Source: VBAS01 sp964508655 (GTDB lineage: Bacteria; Bacteroidota; Bacteroidia; Chitinophagales; Chitinophagaceae). From it: a stretch of DNA of 64,000 bases. Positions 35,475 to 43,897 of the stretch are shown here, in pieces. The translations under genes were made by a program, and so were the position numbers. The stretch lies in the NCBI GenBank assembly GCA_964508655.1, contig CAZDUO010000005.1, forward strand, positions 35,311-99,310, written 5' to 3'. The notes below the pieces were generated by a model. The model did no database searches and was not told the origin of the DNA. It worked only from the letters and a program-made list of their open reading frames with translations. The stretch's first letter is position 1, and the number at the start of each line of letters is the position of its first letter.

Positions 35475-36854
35475 ATGAAAAAGAATAAAACAAGCCGCAG
35501 AAAATTTATAGGCGATACTTTAAAAGCCTCCGCATTGCTGGCTTTCCCCTCCATTGTCCCTGCCAGTGTGTTTGGTAAAAATTCACCCAGCAACCGCATT
35601 AATATAGCTGCTATTGGTGCAGGTCGTATTTCCCGCACACATGATATGCCGGGTGTGTGGCAATACGATTATACGCAACTGATGGCTGTTTGTGATGTTG
35701 ATTCGTTAAGAGCGGAAGACGGCAAAAAACTAATCAATGAATACTACACAAAACGTGATGGTAAACCATTTGATGGCGTAAAAGTTTATACAGATTACCG
35801 TGAGCTGTTATTGAACAAGGATATTGACGCCGTACTCATCAGCACTCCTGACCATTCACATGCCATGATTGGTGTGGCTGCAGCAAAAGCAGGCAAACAT
35901 ATTTATATGCAGAAACCTGCTTCGCTTACGATTGCTGAAGGAAGAATTATCAGTGATGTGGTTAAGAAAAGCGGAGTGAAGTTTCAAATAGGCAGCCAGC
36001 AAAGAAGTAGTGAACAATTTAGATATGCTGCAGAGTTAGTACGCAACGGAAGAATTGGCGAATTAAAAACAGTGTATGTAGGTTTACCCGGCGATCCACC
36101 CGGTGGTAATAAAACCGAAATGCCTGTTCCAAAAAATCTGAACTATGATATGTGGCTCGCATCCACACCTGAAGTTTATTACACAGAAGAACGGGTGCAT
36201 CCTCAAAAAGATTATGGCAGGCCAGGATGGTTACGCTGCGAGCAATTTGGCGCCGGTATGATTACTGGCTGGGGCTCGCATCATATTGACAGTGCTCATT
36301 GGGGCATGGGAATGGAAACCAGTGGGCCAGTTGAAATATGGTGTGATAAGGTGGAGTTTGCAACAGGTGGTTTATGGGATGTACATGGCCTTTTTAAAAC
36401 CGGCGCCCGGTATGCCAATGGCGTTACCATGATAGTTAGTAATGAATTTCAGAACGGGATAAAATTTGAAGGCTCCGAAGGCTGGATATTTGTTTCAAGA
36501 GGCGATTACCAGGTAACGGCCAGCGACCCCGCTAAACCCGGTGAGCAGGCAAAAAAAATTGATGCCAGCAACCCGGCCGTGCTCACATCGGTAATTGGCG
36601 AAAATGAATTTCATTTTACCGTAAGCAAAAATCATCACGGCAACTGGCTGGAGGCAATACGGGATAACAAAGCCACCATTGCGCCGGTGGAAGAAGCACA
36701 CCGCAGTTGCAGTACATGTCTTTTGCATCATATAAGTATGAAACTGAAAAGAAAACTGTATTGGGATCCGCAGAAAGAAAAATTTGAAAATGATGAGGAA
36801 GCCAATAAAATGTTATCCAGACCGCAACGCAAAGTGTATGAGGTAAAATACTGA
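35475..36854 (+). CDS. Tat-exported Gfo/Idh/MocA-family protein 2
   Basis: A 459-residue oxidoreductase with a twin-arginine signal (SRRKFIGDTLKASALLAFPSIVPAS). Unlike its neighbour it has a recognisable dinucleotide motif, NIAAIGAGRISRTHDM. The EKP equivalent is YMQKPAS, followed by GSQQRSSEQFRYAAELVRNG, and the C-terminal domain contains GAGMITGWGSHHIDSAHWGMG with the conserved Asp-His pair. It is preceded by a 216-bp gap containing repeats, so it may have its own promoter. The QKP form is common among exported Bacteroidota members. Substrate unknown; a xylan-derived sugar is an inference from context. Confidence 0.88.
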   Translation: MKKNKTSRRKFIGDTLKASALLAFPSIVPASVFGKNSPSNRINIAAIGAGRISRTHDMPGVWQYDYTQLMAVCDVDSLRAEDGKKLINEYYTKRDGKPFDGVKVYTDYRELLLNKDIDAVLISTPDHSHAMIGVAAAKAGKHIYMQKPASLTIAEGRIISDVVKKSGVKFQIGSQQRSSEQFRYAAELVRNGRIGELKTVYVGLPGDPPGGNKTEMPVPKNLNYDMWLASTPEVYYTEERVHPQKDYGRPGWLRCEQFGAGMITGWGSHHIDSAHWGMGMETSGPVEIWCDKVEFATGGLWDVHGLFKTGARYANGVTMIVSNEFQNGIKFEGSEGWIFVSRGDYQVTASDPAKPGEQAKKIDASNPAVLTSVIGENEFHFTVSKNHHGNWLEAIRDNKATIAPVEEAHRSCSTCLLHHISMKLKRKLYWDPQKEKFENDEEANKMLSRPQRKVYEVKY

Positions 36855-37083
36855 TATAAAACATTCTTCATTACCTGATGCTGCTTCCGGCCTTCAGTTT
36901 TTTTGCAGACAGATCCAACTCTTTCCGGTAAATACAACTGCAAAAACCTGATGGTAAAATGCATAAAATAGTATTGGGGTTTTGCAAGCAGGCATACGTA
37001 AGATGCTGCGTCTTTACAGATCAAATGAAGAATGATTTTTTCGATAAAACCTTTAAAGTATCCAGGATCCGGAATTAGGGCAT

Positions 37084-37395
37084 TTGTGCCTCCGGGCTTT
37101 ACTCCACGGGTACCCGGTGAGTGATATATCTTTTTCTGCTACAATCAGAAATGCGTTTGATAATATAAGTGCAAAATTCCACGGCGTTGAATTATACAAG
37201 ACTGCAAGTGGCCGGAGTATTATATTGCCGGAGCATCTGGTGAAAGAACAGGAAGTTTATTTTGCAATTGTGACTGAAAAATTCCTTGAATATTTAAAAA
37301 ACAGCTATTTGCCTGCATGGGAGCTACCGGATATGACCGCTATATATTTCACCACAATACGGAGACTTGAGCATGCTTTAAAAAACAAAGACTGA
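37084..37395 (+). pseudogene. C-terminal remnant of a third Gfo/Idh/MocA-type oxidoreductase
   Basis: A 103-codon frame whose last 70 residues (GVELYKTASGRSIILPEHLV, then KEQEVYFAIVTEKFLEYLKN, LPAWELPDMTAIYFTTIRRL) match the remembered end of the putative-oxidoreductase C-terminal domain (PF16490 type), where the usual text is a HEAHFA..T.K.L.YL...PAWEVPNM..KYYTT pattern. There is no N-terminal Rossmann domain in the 229 bp before it, and the first residues have no signal peptide. Its TGA overlaps the ATG of the next gene as TGATG, an arrangement that implies the intact ancestor was coupled to the esterase gene. Family call is moderate; a small free-standing protein is the alternative. Confidence 0.5.
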
Positions 37396-39335
37396 TGAAA
37401 AAATTTTTAACTGTTTGTATAGCAAGCGCTGTCCTTCAGCCCGTGTTTACACAGGTGAAGCTGCCGCAACTGATCCGCGACAGCATGATTCTTCAACGGG
37501 ATGTACCGCTGAAGATTTGGGGCTGGGCATCACCCGGTGAAAAAGTGAATATCCGGTTTTTGAATAAAAAATATTCAACCCGTACCGGAACGGATGGTAA
37601 TTGGTTGATCACGCTTTCTCCGGCAAATGCAGGCGGGCCCTTTACAATGGATATCACGGGGAAGAATAAAATAATACTCAAGGAAATCCTGGTTGGCGAT
37701 GTATGGTTTTGCAGCGGGCAATCCAATATGGTGCATCAAATGGGAATTCATGATGTATTGTATGCAAAAGAAATTGCTGAAGCAAATAACCCGCAGATAC
37801 GGCAGTTCTGGATTCAAACGATGACAAACCTGCAAGGTCCCCTCAATGATTTTCCATCCGTCCCGAATGTCTCGGGATGGAAATCTGCAGTGGGAGAAGA
37901 TATCAGGCCGTTCTCTGCTGTTGCTTACTTCTTTGCAAAAAAAATTTATGAAAAATATCATATCCCCATTGGCATTATCAATTCAAGTGTTGGCGGCACA
38001 CCCATCGAGGCATGGATAAGTGAAGAAGGGTTAAAAGATTTTGCTGAAATACAAAAAACTATTCAGAAAAATAAAGACACTGCCTATATAAATAGCTTGA
38101 ACAGACCGGCAAATACCAACAGGCCTTCACCGCAAATCACTGATCTGGGTTTAATAAGTTCACCCAGGTGGTTTGATGTTTCTTACTCCCCAAAAAGCTG
38201 GAAGAACATAAACATTCCCGGCTACTGGGAAGACCAGGGCATCAAAGATTTGAATGGCGTGGTTTGGTACCGCAAAGAAATTGATATTCCCGCATTCATG
38301 ACTGGTAAGCCGGCAAAAGTTTTTCTCGGAAGAATTGTAGATGCCGATGTATTATATATTAATGGCAAACAGGTTGGCCTTACCACGTATCAATATCCGC
38401 AAAGAAGATACCCTGTTGCCGCTGACGTGTTGAAAGCAGGTAAAAACATTTTTGTTATTAAAGTAACCAACACCGCAGGCAAAGGCGGGTTTGTTCCTGA
38501 TAAACCATATTACATTTTCTCCGGCAATGATACGGTTGACCTGAAGGGAACATGGCAATATAAAGTGGGTGATGTATTTATTCCCCGTGCGCCGGGTGGC
38601 GGCGGTTTGGGCATCAGTGCACAAAATCAACCCACAGCTTTATACAATGCAATGGCGGCGCCTGCCATTAATTATACTATCAGGGGATTTGTTTGGTACC
38701 AGGGCGAATCCAATACCGGAAGGGCCGCTGAATATGCAAAGCTTCAGCCGGCATTGATTAATGACTGGCGCAGTAAATGGAACCTGGGTGAGCTGCCTTT
38801 TATCTATGCACAGCTGCCCGGTTTTATGGATTATAACTATATCCCATCTGAAAGTAACTGGGCAATGTTCCGGGAGTCACAATTAAAATCTTTATCAGTT
38901 CCCAATACAGCGATGGCTGTTGCCATTGACCTGGGTGAGTGGAATGATATTCATCCCGATAATAAAAAAGATGTGGGTGAGCGGCTGGCTCTAGGCGCAT
39001 TAAAGATTGCGTATGGAGAAAATATTGTTTACTCCGGCCCCATTTTTCAATCAGCAACAATTGAAGGAAATAAAATCATCATCAGCTTTCATCATACAGG
39101 AAGTGGTTTAACAACAAATGATGGCGAAGCGCCTGCTGAGTTTGCCATTGCAGGCGAAGACAAAAAATTTGTATGGGCAAAAGCAAGAATAGATGGTAAT
39201 AAAGTTGTGGTATGGAATGATGAAGTGCAAAATCCGAAGTATGTAAGATATGCATGGGCTGACAATCCTGTGAATCCGAACTTATATAATAAAGAAGGTT
39301 TACCAGCGTCACCATTCAGAACAGATGAAAAATAA
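37395..39335 (+). CDS. Sialate O-acetylesterase-type SGNH esterase, long form
   Basis: A 646-residue exported esterase (signal MKKFLTVCIASAVLQPVFTQ) likely to remove acetyl groups from hemicellulose. The N-terminal beta-domain has SMILQRDVPLKIWGWASPGE. SGNH blocks are CSGQSNM with nucleophile Ser107, VWYQGESN and the Asp/His pair in WNDIHPDNK. A galactose-binding-like domain is inserted at about residues 265-390 (GVVWYRKEIDIP, FLGRIVDADVLYINGKQVG). At 37851-37883 an in-frame palindromic repeat encodes part of FPSVPNVSGWKS. The start overlaps the stop of the oxidoreductase remnant by one base. Family 'sialate' naming is historical; acetylxylan is the more likely substrate here. Confidence 0.9.
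   Translation: MKKFLTVCIASAVLQPVFTQVKLPQLIRDSMILQRDVPLKIWGWASPGEKVNIRFLNKKYSTRTGTDGNWLITLSPANAGGPFTMDITGKNKIILKEILVGDVWFCSGQSNMVHQMGIHDVLYAKEIAEANNPQIRQFWIQTMTNLQGPLNDFPSVPNVSGWKSAVGEDIRPFSAVAYFFAKKIYEKYHIPIGIINSSVGGTPIEAWISEEGLKDFAEIQKTIQKNKDTAYINSLNRPANTNRPSPQITDLGLISSPRWFDVSYSPKSWKNINIPGYWEDQGIKDLNGVVWYRKEIDIPAFMTGKPAKVFLGRIVDADVLYINGKQVGLTTYQYPQRRYPVAADVLKAGKNIFVIKVTNTAGKGGFVPDKPYYIFSGNDTVDLKGTWQYKVGDVFIPRAPGGGGLGISAQNQPTALYNAMAAPAINYTIRGFVWYQGESNTGRAAEYAKLQPALINDWRSKWNLGELPFIYAQLPGFMDYNYIPSESNWAMFRESQLKSLSVPNTAMAVAIDLGEWNDIHPDNKKDVGERLALGALKIAYGENIVYSGPIFQSATIEGNKIIISFHHTGSGLTTNDGEAPAEFAIAGEDKKFVWAKARIDGNKVVVWNDEVQNPKYVRYAWADNPVNPNLYNKEGLPASPFRTDEK
37851..37883. repeat. Palindromic repeat inside the esterase gene
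   Basis: TTTCCATCCGTCCCGA (37851-37866) pairs with TCGGGATGGAAA (37872-37883) apart from a 2-nt bulge. It has the CCCGA/TCGGG core of the intergenic palindromes and sits in frame in a coding region. Confidence 0.65.
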
Positions 39336-39337
39336 TT

Positions 39338-39426
39338 CTCACAGATTACACAGATTTACACAGAATGAAGCCATATAAACTACATATACAATAAAAGAAT
39401 CTGTGGATGTCTGTGAAATCTGTGAG
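39338..39426. repeat. ACAGATT-type hairpin repeat, copy 2
   Basis: The left arm CTCACAGATTACACAGATT (39338-39356) is identical in its 19 bases to copy 1 at 28881-28899. The right arm ends GAAATCTGTGAG (39415-39426). The loop is longer than in copy 1. It starts 3 bp after the esterase stop and ends 14 bp before the CE15 start. Confidence 0.75.
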
Positions 39427-39439
39427 CTAAAAAAATATT

Positions 39440-40990
39440 ATGAGTATAAAGCTTTTTTTTGTTGTAGGTCTTGTACTGGTAAACACCGGAATTGTAAAAG
39501 CTCAAATAGACAGCAGCCGGTTTCCCCGACTTACCACATTCACGACACAACAGGACCATGATAATATGAAACAGCAATTGGGCATTACCAAACTAAGACC
39601 GGGCTTCAGTGGAAATGAAACAGCGCCTAATCATGCCAACTATGATGAATCGCTTGCAAATCCCTGTCCGCAATTACCCGATGCACTTACGTTAAAGAGC
39701 GGAAAAAAAGTAACCGATGCCGATACATGGTGGAAACAACGCCGCCCTGAATTAGTGGAAGAGTTTGAAAGGGAAGTATATGGACGTTTGCCAAAAAAAA
39801 TTCCGAAAGTAACATGGGCAGTAAAGGTTACTGACCGTGAATTTGTAAACCGTGTTCCGGTAATTGTAAAAATGCTGTCAGGTCATGTTGATAACAGCGA
39901 ATATCCCTTAATCAATGTTGATATTAATATGATGCTGGTGGTGCCAACCAATGTAAAAGGCCCCGTTCCGGTATTAATGATGTTCAGCGGCCGTCCTTCT
40001 TTTCCTGCACCGGCACAGCCTTCACCGGAGGAGCTGGAAAAAATAAATACAGCGTATAAAGAACTGATGATAAAAACTGACCCGGGTCTCAAAACGATAT
40101 TTGAAAAATACCCGGCCTATCAACCCATCACACGAATACCAGCGCCTGATTTTTTTGCACCACCCAAACCTGATGAAGAACTCACACCGCAGGAAAGATT
40201 ATTAGCTGCCGGTTGGGGTTATGTGCAAATTGAAACAGGCAGCATACAAGCCGATAATGGTGCAGGACTTACAAGAGGCATTATTGGATTATGTAATAAA
40301 GGACAACCCCGTAAACCTGATGATTGGGGAACTTTACGGGCATGGGCATGGGGTGCAGCAAGAGGATTGGATTATTTAGAAACCGATACATTGGTTGATG
40401 CAAAGAAAGTGGGTATCGAAGGTGTGTCCCGTTATGGAAAAGCAGCCTTGGTCACATTGGCATTTGAACCACGCTTTGCTGTTGGATTAATAGGTTCATC
40501 GGGTAAAGGCGGCGTTACACTGCATCGTCGATTCTTTGGAGAGGCAGTAGAAAATCTTGCAGGTGGCGGAGAATATCACTGGATGGCGGGTAATTATTTA
40601 AAGTATGCAACGGAAGAAGGTTCATCAGGAAAAAAGACCGGTTGTGATTTACCGGTTGATTCACATGAGTTGCTTGCATTATGTGCGCCACGACTGGTAT
40701 TTGTGAGTTATGGCATTCCGGAAAAAGGTGATGCAAAATGGCTTGACCAGGCTGGTAGTTATATGGCCACTGTTGCTGCCGGTTCTGTTTTTAAATTATT
40801 AGGTGTAAAAGACCTTGGCGTTTCCAATGATTATATGAAAGAAAAAATGCCGCCGGCGCTTACAGGTTTGCTGGATGGAGAATTAGCCTGGCGGCAGCAT
40901 GATGGCGGACATACGGATGCGCCGAATTTCAAATTCTTTATCCCCTGGGCAAATAAGTTTTTAAAGTATGAAAGAAAAGCAGCACAATAA
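39440..40990 (+). CDS. CE15 glucuronoyl esterase
   Basis: An exported 516-residue esterase expected to cleave ester bonds between xylan glucuronate and lignin alcohols. The signal peptide ends at VKAQ. Family blocks are DTWWKQRRPELVEEFEREVYG, VPVLMMF, LLAAGWGYVQIETGSIQADNG, LRAWAWGAARGLDYLETD, the nucleophile Ser330 in GVSRYGKAAL (many members have GCSRxGK) and the His in HDGGHTD (residues 487-493). An insert of about 60 residues after FSGRPSFPAPAQ is rich in Pro and Glu and resembles the inserted region of bacterial members. It sits next to alpha-glucuronidase, xylanase and feruloyl-esterase-type genes, which supports the role. Confidence 0.92.
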   Translation: MSIKLFFVVGLVLVNTGIVKAQIDSSRFPRLTTFTTQQDHDNMKQQLGITKLRPGFSGNETAPNHANYDESLANPCPQLPDALTLKSGKKVTDADTWWKQRRPELVEEFEREVYGRLPKKIPKVTWAVKVTDREFVNRVPVIVKMLSGHVDNSEYPLINVDINMMLVVPTNVKGPVPVLMMFSGRPSFPAPAQPSPEELEKINTAYKELMIKTDPGLKTIFEKYPAYQPITRIPAPDFFAPPKPDEELTPQERLLAAGWGYVQIETGSIQADNGAGLTRGIIGLCNKGQPRKPDDWGTLRAWAWGAARGLDYLETDTLVDAKKVGIEGVSRYGKAALVTLAFEPRFAVGLIGSSGKGGVTLHRRFFGEAVENLAGGGEYHWMAGNYLKYATEEGSSGKKTGCDLPVDSHELLALCAPRLVFVSYGIPEKGDAKWLDQAGSYMATVAAGSVFKLLGVKDLGVSNDYMKEKMPPALTGLLDGELAWRQHDGGHTDAPNFKFFIPWANKFLKYERKAAQ

Positions 40991-41027
40991 ATCAAAATAA
41001 TTATTTAACCTAAAAGCAGATAAAAAA

Positions 41028-42575
41028 ATGCAACCAATAAATTGGAACTCCCTGCTTCTTGCAACGGTAATATTTTTCAGCCAAACCCTGTTTGCCCAAA
41101 ACAAAATTATTCTTGACCTCTCAAAGGCAAAAGACACCATCAACCGGAATATCTATGGCCATTTTGCCGAACATCTTGGCCATTGTATTTATGATGGTAT
41201 TTATACAACGGGAAAAAATATTCCCAATAAAAACGGCATCCGGCTGGATATTGTTGATGCGCTTAAAAAACTGAAAACCCCCGTGCTGCGCTGGCCCGGT
41301 GGTTGTTTTGCTGATACCTATCACTGGAAAGATGCCATAGGCCCCAAAGAAAAACGTAAACAAATATCCAACACTTCATGGGGCAATGTAAGAGAAGACA
41401 ACAGCTTCGGCACCCATGAATTTCTCGACTTCTGTGAAATGATTGGCGCTGAACCTTACCTCGCTGTCAATATGGGCGGCGGTACCGTGCAGGAAGCAGT
41501 GGACTGGGTGCAATATGTTAATCATGCCAATGGCAGCAGCTATTTAACGGATATGCGAATGCAAAATGGAAGGGTCAATCCGTGGAAAGTAAAATACTGG
41601 GGCGTTGGAAACGAATCATGGGATTGCGGCGGGAATATGACGGCGGATTATTATGTAAATGAATACCGGAAGTACGCAACCATGATGACAAGCTACAGCA
41701 ATACGGAAGGATTATTTCGTATAGCTGTTGGGCCCGGTACCGAAGATTATGCGTGGACCGAAACTGTAATGAAGCAAATTCCCGCCCGGCGCATTGAAGG
41801 TGTTTCCATCCATCATTATTCTGTTATTAACTGGAGCAAAAAGGGTTCGGCTACTCAATTTTCCGAAGATGAATATTTCCGGACCATGGAGCAGGCATGG
41901 CGAATGGAACGGATGGTGCGAAAGAACAAAGAGGTAATGGATAAATACGACCCGCAAAAAAGAGTGGCGCTGATTGTAGACGAGTGGGGCGGCTGGTACG
42001 ATGTGGAGCCCGGTACCAATGGCGCCTTCCTGTACCAGCAAAATACCATGCGGGATGCCATGATTGCCGGTTTAACTCTGAATATCTTTAATAATCACTG
42101 CGACCGGGTGCGGATGGCCAACCTGGCCCAAATGGTAAATGTATTGCAGGCTGTTATTCTTACCAAAGAAGAAAAACTCGTACTCACACCCACTTATCAT
42201 GTAATGGAAATGTATAATGTACACCAGGATGCCCAAATGATTCCGCTGGCGATGACAAGCAATGATTATGTAATGGGGGATAAAAAAATACAGGCGGTCT
42301 CTGCTTCTGCTTCAAAAGATAAAAGCGGCGTAACGCATATTTCTCTGGTAAATATAGATGCCAATAAAGAGCAGGAAGTACTGGTAGATTTGGGAAGCCT
42401 CAGTGCGAAAACTATTACAGGCCGTATCCTTCAGTCGGCAAAACTGCAGGACCACAACACATTTGATAATCCCCAAAAAATAAAACCGGCCGTATTTACC
42501 GGCGCCACACTCAATGGGAGCCATCTTTCAGTTAAGATTCCGCCTTTTTCAGTTGTGGTGCTGGCGCTTAAATGA
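41028..42575 (+). CDS. abfA: GH51 alpha-L-arabinofuranosidase
   Basis: A 515-residue exo-enzyme that removes alpha-L-arabinofuranose from arabinoxylan. A signal peptide (ending LFAQ) precedes the barrel, so it is exported, while many GH51 enzymes are cytoplasmic. Family motifs are INRNIYGHFAEHLGHCIYDG, LRWPGGCFADTYHWKDAIGP, the acid/base Glu196 in WGVGNESWDCGG and the nucleophile Glu319 in LIVDEWGGWYDVEPGTN. A C-terminal beta-sandwich ends with SVKIPPFSVVVLAL. Length is normal. It lies 37 bp after the CE15 gene and 64 bp before an esterase gene. Confidence 0.95.
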   Translation: MQPINWNSLLLATVIFFSQTLFAQNKIILDLSKAKDTINRNIYGHFAEHLGHCIYDGIYTTGKNIPNKNGIRLDIVDALKKLKTPVLRWPGGCFADTYHWKDAIGPKEKRKQISNTSWGNVREDNSFGTHEFLDFCEMIGAEPYLAVNMGGGTVQEAVDWVQYVNHANGSSYLTDMRMQNGRVNPWKVKYWGVGNESWDCGGNMTADYYVNEYRKYATMMTSYSNTEGLFRIAVGPGTEDYAWTETVMKQIPARRIEGVSIHHYSVINWSKKGSATQFSEDEYFRTMEQAWRMERMVRKNKEVMDKYDPQKRVALIVDEWGGWYDVEPGTNGAFLYQQNTMRDAMIAGLTLNIFNNHCDRVRMANLAQMVNVLQAVILTKEEKLVLTPTYHVMEMYNVHQDAQMIPLAMTSNDYVMGDKKIQAVSASASKDKSGVTHISLVNIDANKEQEVLVDLGSLSAKTITGRILQSAKLQDHNTFDNPQKIKPAVFTGATLNGSHLSVKIPPFSVVVLALK

Positions 42576-42639
42576 TACGTAAAAATCAAAAGGAATAAGA
42601 ATTACATAAATCATGTATTTAAAAAATAAATCATCAACA

Positions 42640-43881
42640 ATGAAACACAAATTTTCTGTTCTTGTTCTGGCAATCATGTTATACAATGGAACCGGCATGG
42701 CCCAAACAACGCAGCCTGCTGTAATAGAAGATTTCAAACCTTCTTCATTGAATCAGCCATTTCAGCAATATCCGCAGGTTAATTCCCAGGGCTATGCAAG
42801 ATTCAGAATCTATGCGCCTAATGCCGATAGTGTTCGGGTAAGTCTTGGCCTGGGTGGCCAGGGAGGAACAAAACTAATGAAAGCGGATAGTGGTTATTTT
42901 ATTGGCACTACTGCAGGGCCATTGGATGAAGGATTTCATTACTACAGGGTGAATGTGGATGGCGCTACTTTTAATGACCCCGGCACAGGGTTTTTCTACG
43001 GCTCACAACGCTGGGAAAGTGGTATTGAAATTCCTGCCCACGACCAGGATTTTTATGCCTTGAAAAATGTACCGCACGGAAATATGCAACACATAATATT
43101 TCCTTCAAAAAGTACAAACCTCCAAAAAGCTGCCGTTGTTTACACACCCCCTGGTTATGAAAAAGGAAAAACCAGATACCCGGTGTTGTACCTGCAACAT
43201 GGCTGGGGCGAAAATGAAACTTCATGGGGCATTCAGGGCAAGACCAACCTGATCATGGATAATATGATTGCAGAAGGCAGAATAAAACCTTTTATTGTTG
43301 TAATGACTTATGGCATGACTAATACCGGCGCTCCGATAGGTCGTCGTCCGGCCGGTCCGCCTCCGGGTGTGGCTCCTGCTGGCGGTACTAGTCAGGATAG
43401 TGTACGTCGTCCCGGTGGTGCTATGGGTGCAGCCGGTGTTGTAACAACCGGCATCACTGCTGGTGAACCTACTGGTGTCGCAGCTTTTCAAACTGTTTTG
43501 CTTGATGAGTTAATCCCTTATATTGATGCACATTTCCGTACGATAGCTAACAGAAATAACCGCGCCATGGCGGGGCTTTCCATGGGAGGATTTGAAACAC
43601 ACACTATAACATTAGCTAAGCCTGATGTATTTGGTTACTGGGGATTATTAAGTGGCGGCAATTATACTCCAGCCCAGTTAGAAGGTAAAACCAAACCTAA
43701 ACACATTTTTATCAGCTATGGTAGTAAGGAAACAAACGGGGCAAATGGCTTGCCTAAAGTGGAAGCTGATTTAAAAGCGGCCGGTTATACTGTTACTACG
43801 TACGTTTCTCCAGGTACGGCACATGAGTTTCAATCATGGCGTCGCAGTCTTTATCAAATGGCGCCACTTCTTTTTAAATAA
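42640..43881 (+). CDS. CE1-type esterase with N-terminal E-set domain
   Basis: A 413-residue exported esterase (start at 42640 chosen for the signal MKHKFSVLVLAIMLYNGTGMAQ), likely feruloyl or acetylxylan esterase. An immunoglobulin-like E-set/CBM48-like domain (GYARFRIYAPNADSVRVSLG) covers about residues 45-130. The alpha/beta hydrolase follows with YPVLYLQHGWGENETSW, the nucleophile Ser314 in MAGLSMGGFETH and the His395 in GTAHEFQSWRRSLYQ. A Pro/Gly/Ala-rich insert with unusual CGT/GGT codon use lies at about residues 229-269, between the oxyanion region and the nucleophile elbow. It starts 64 bp after GH51 and ends 16 bp before the next esterase gene. Confidence 0.88.
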   Translation: MKHKFSVLVLAIMLYNGTGMAQTTQPAVIEDFKPSSLNQPFQQYPQVNSQGYARFRIYAPNADSVRVSLGLGGQGGTKLMKADSGYFIGTTAGPLDEGFHYYRVNVDGATFNDPGTGFFYGSQRWESGIEIPAHDQDFYALKNVPHGNMQHIIFPSKSTNLQKAAVVYTPPGYEKGKTRYPVLYLQHGWGENETSWGIQGKTNLIMDNMIAEGRIKPFIVVMTYGMTNTGAPIGRRPAGPPPGVAPAGGTSQDSVRRPGGAMGAAGVVTTGITAGEPTGVAAFQTVLLDELIPYIDAHFRTIANRNNRAMAGLSMGGFETHTITLAKPDVFGYWGLLSGGNYTPAQLEGKTKPKHIFISYGSKETNGANGLPKVEADLKAAGYTVTTYVSPGTAHEFQSWRRSLYQMAPLLFK

Positions 43882-43897
43882 TAAAAACCAGATACTG

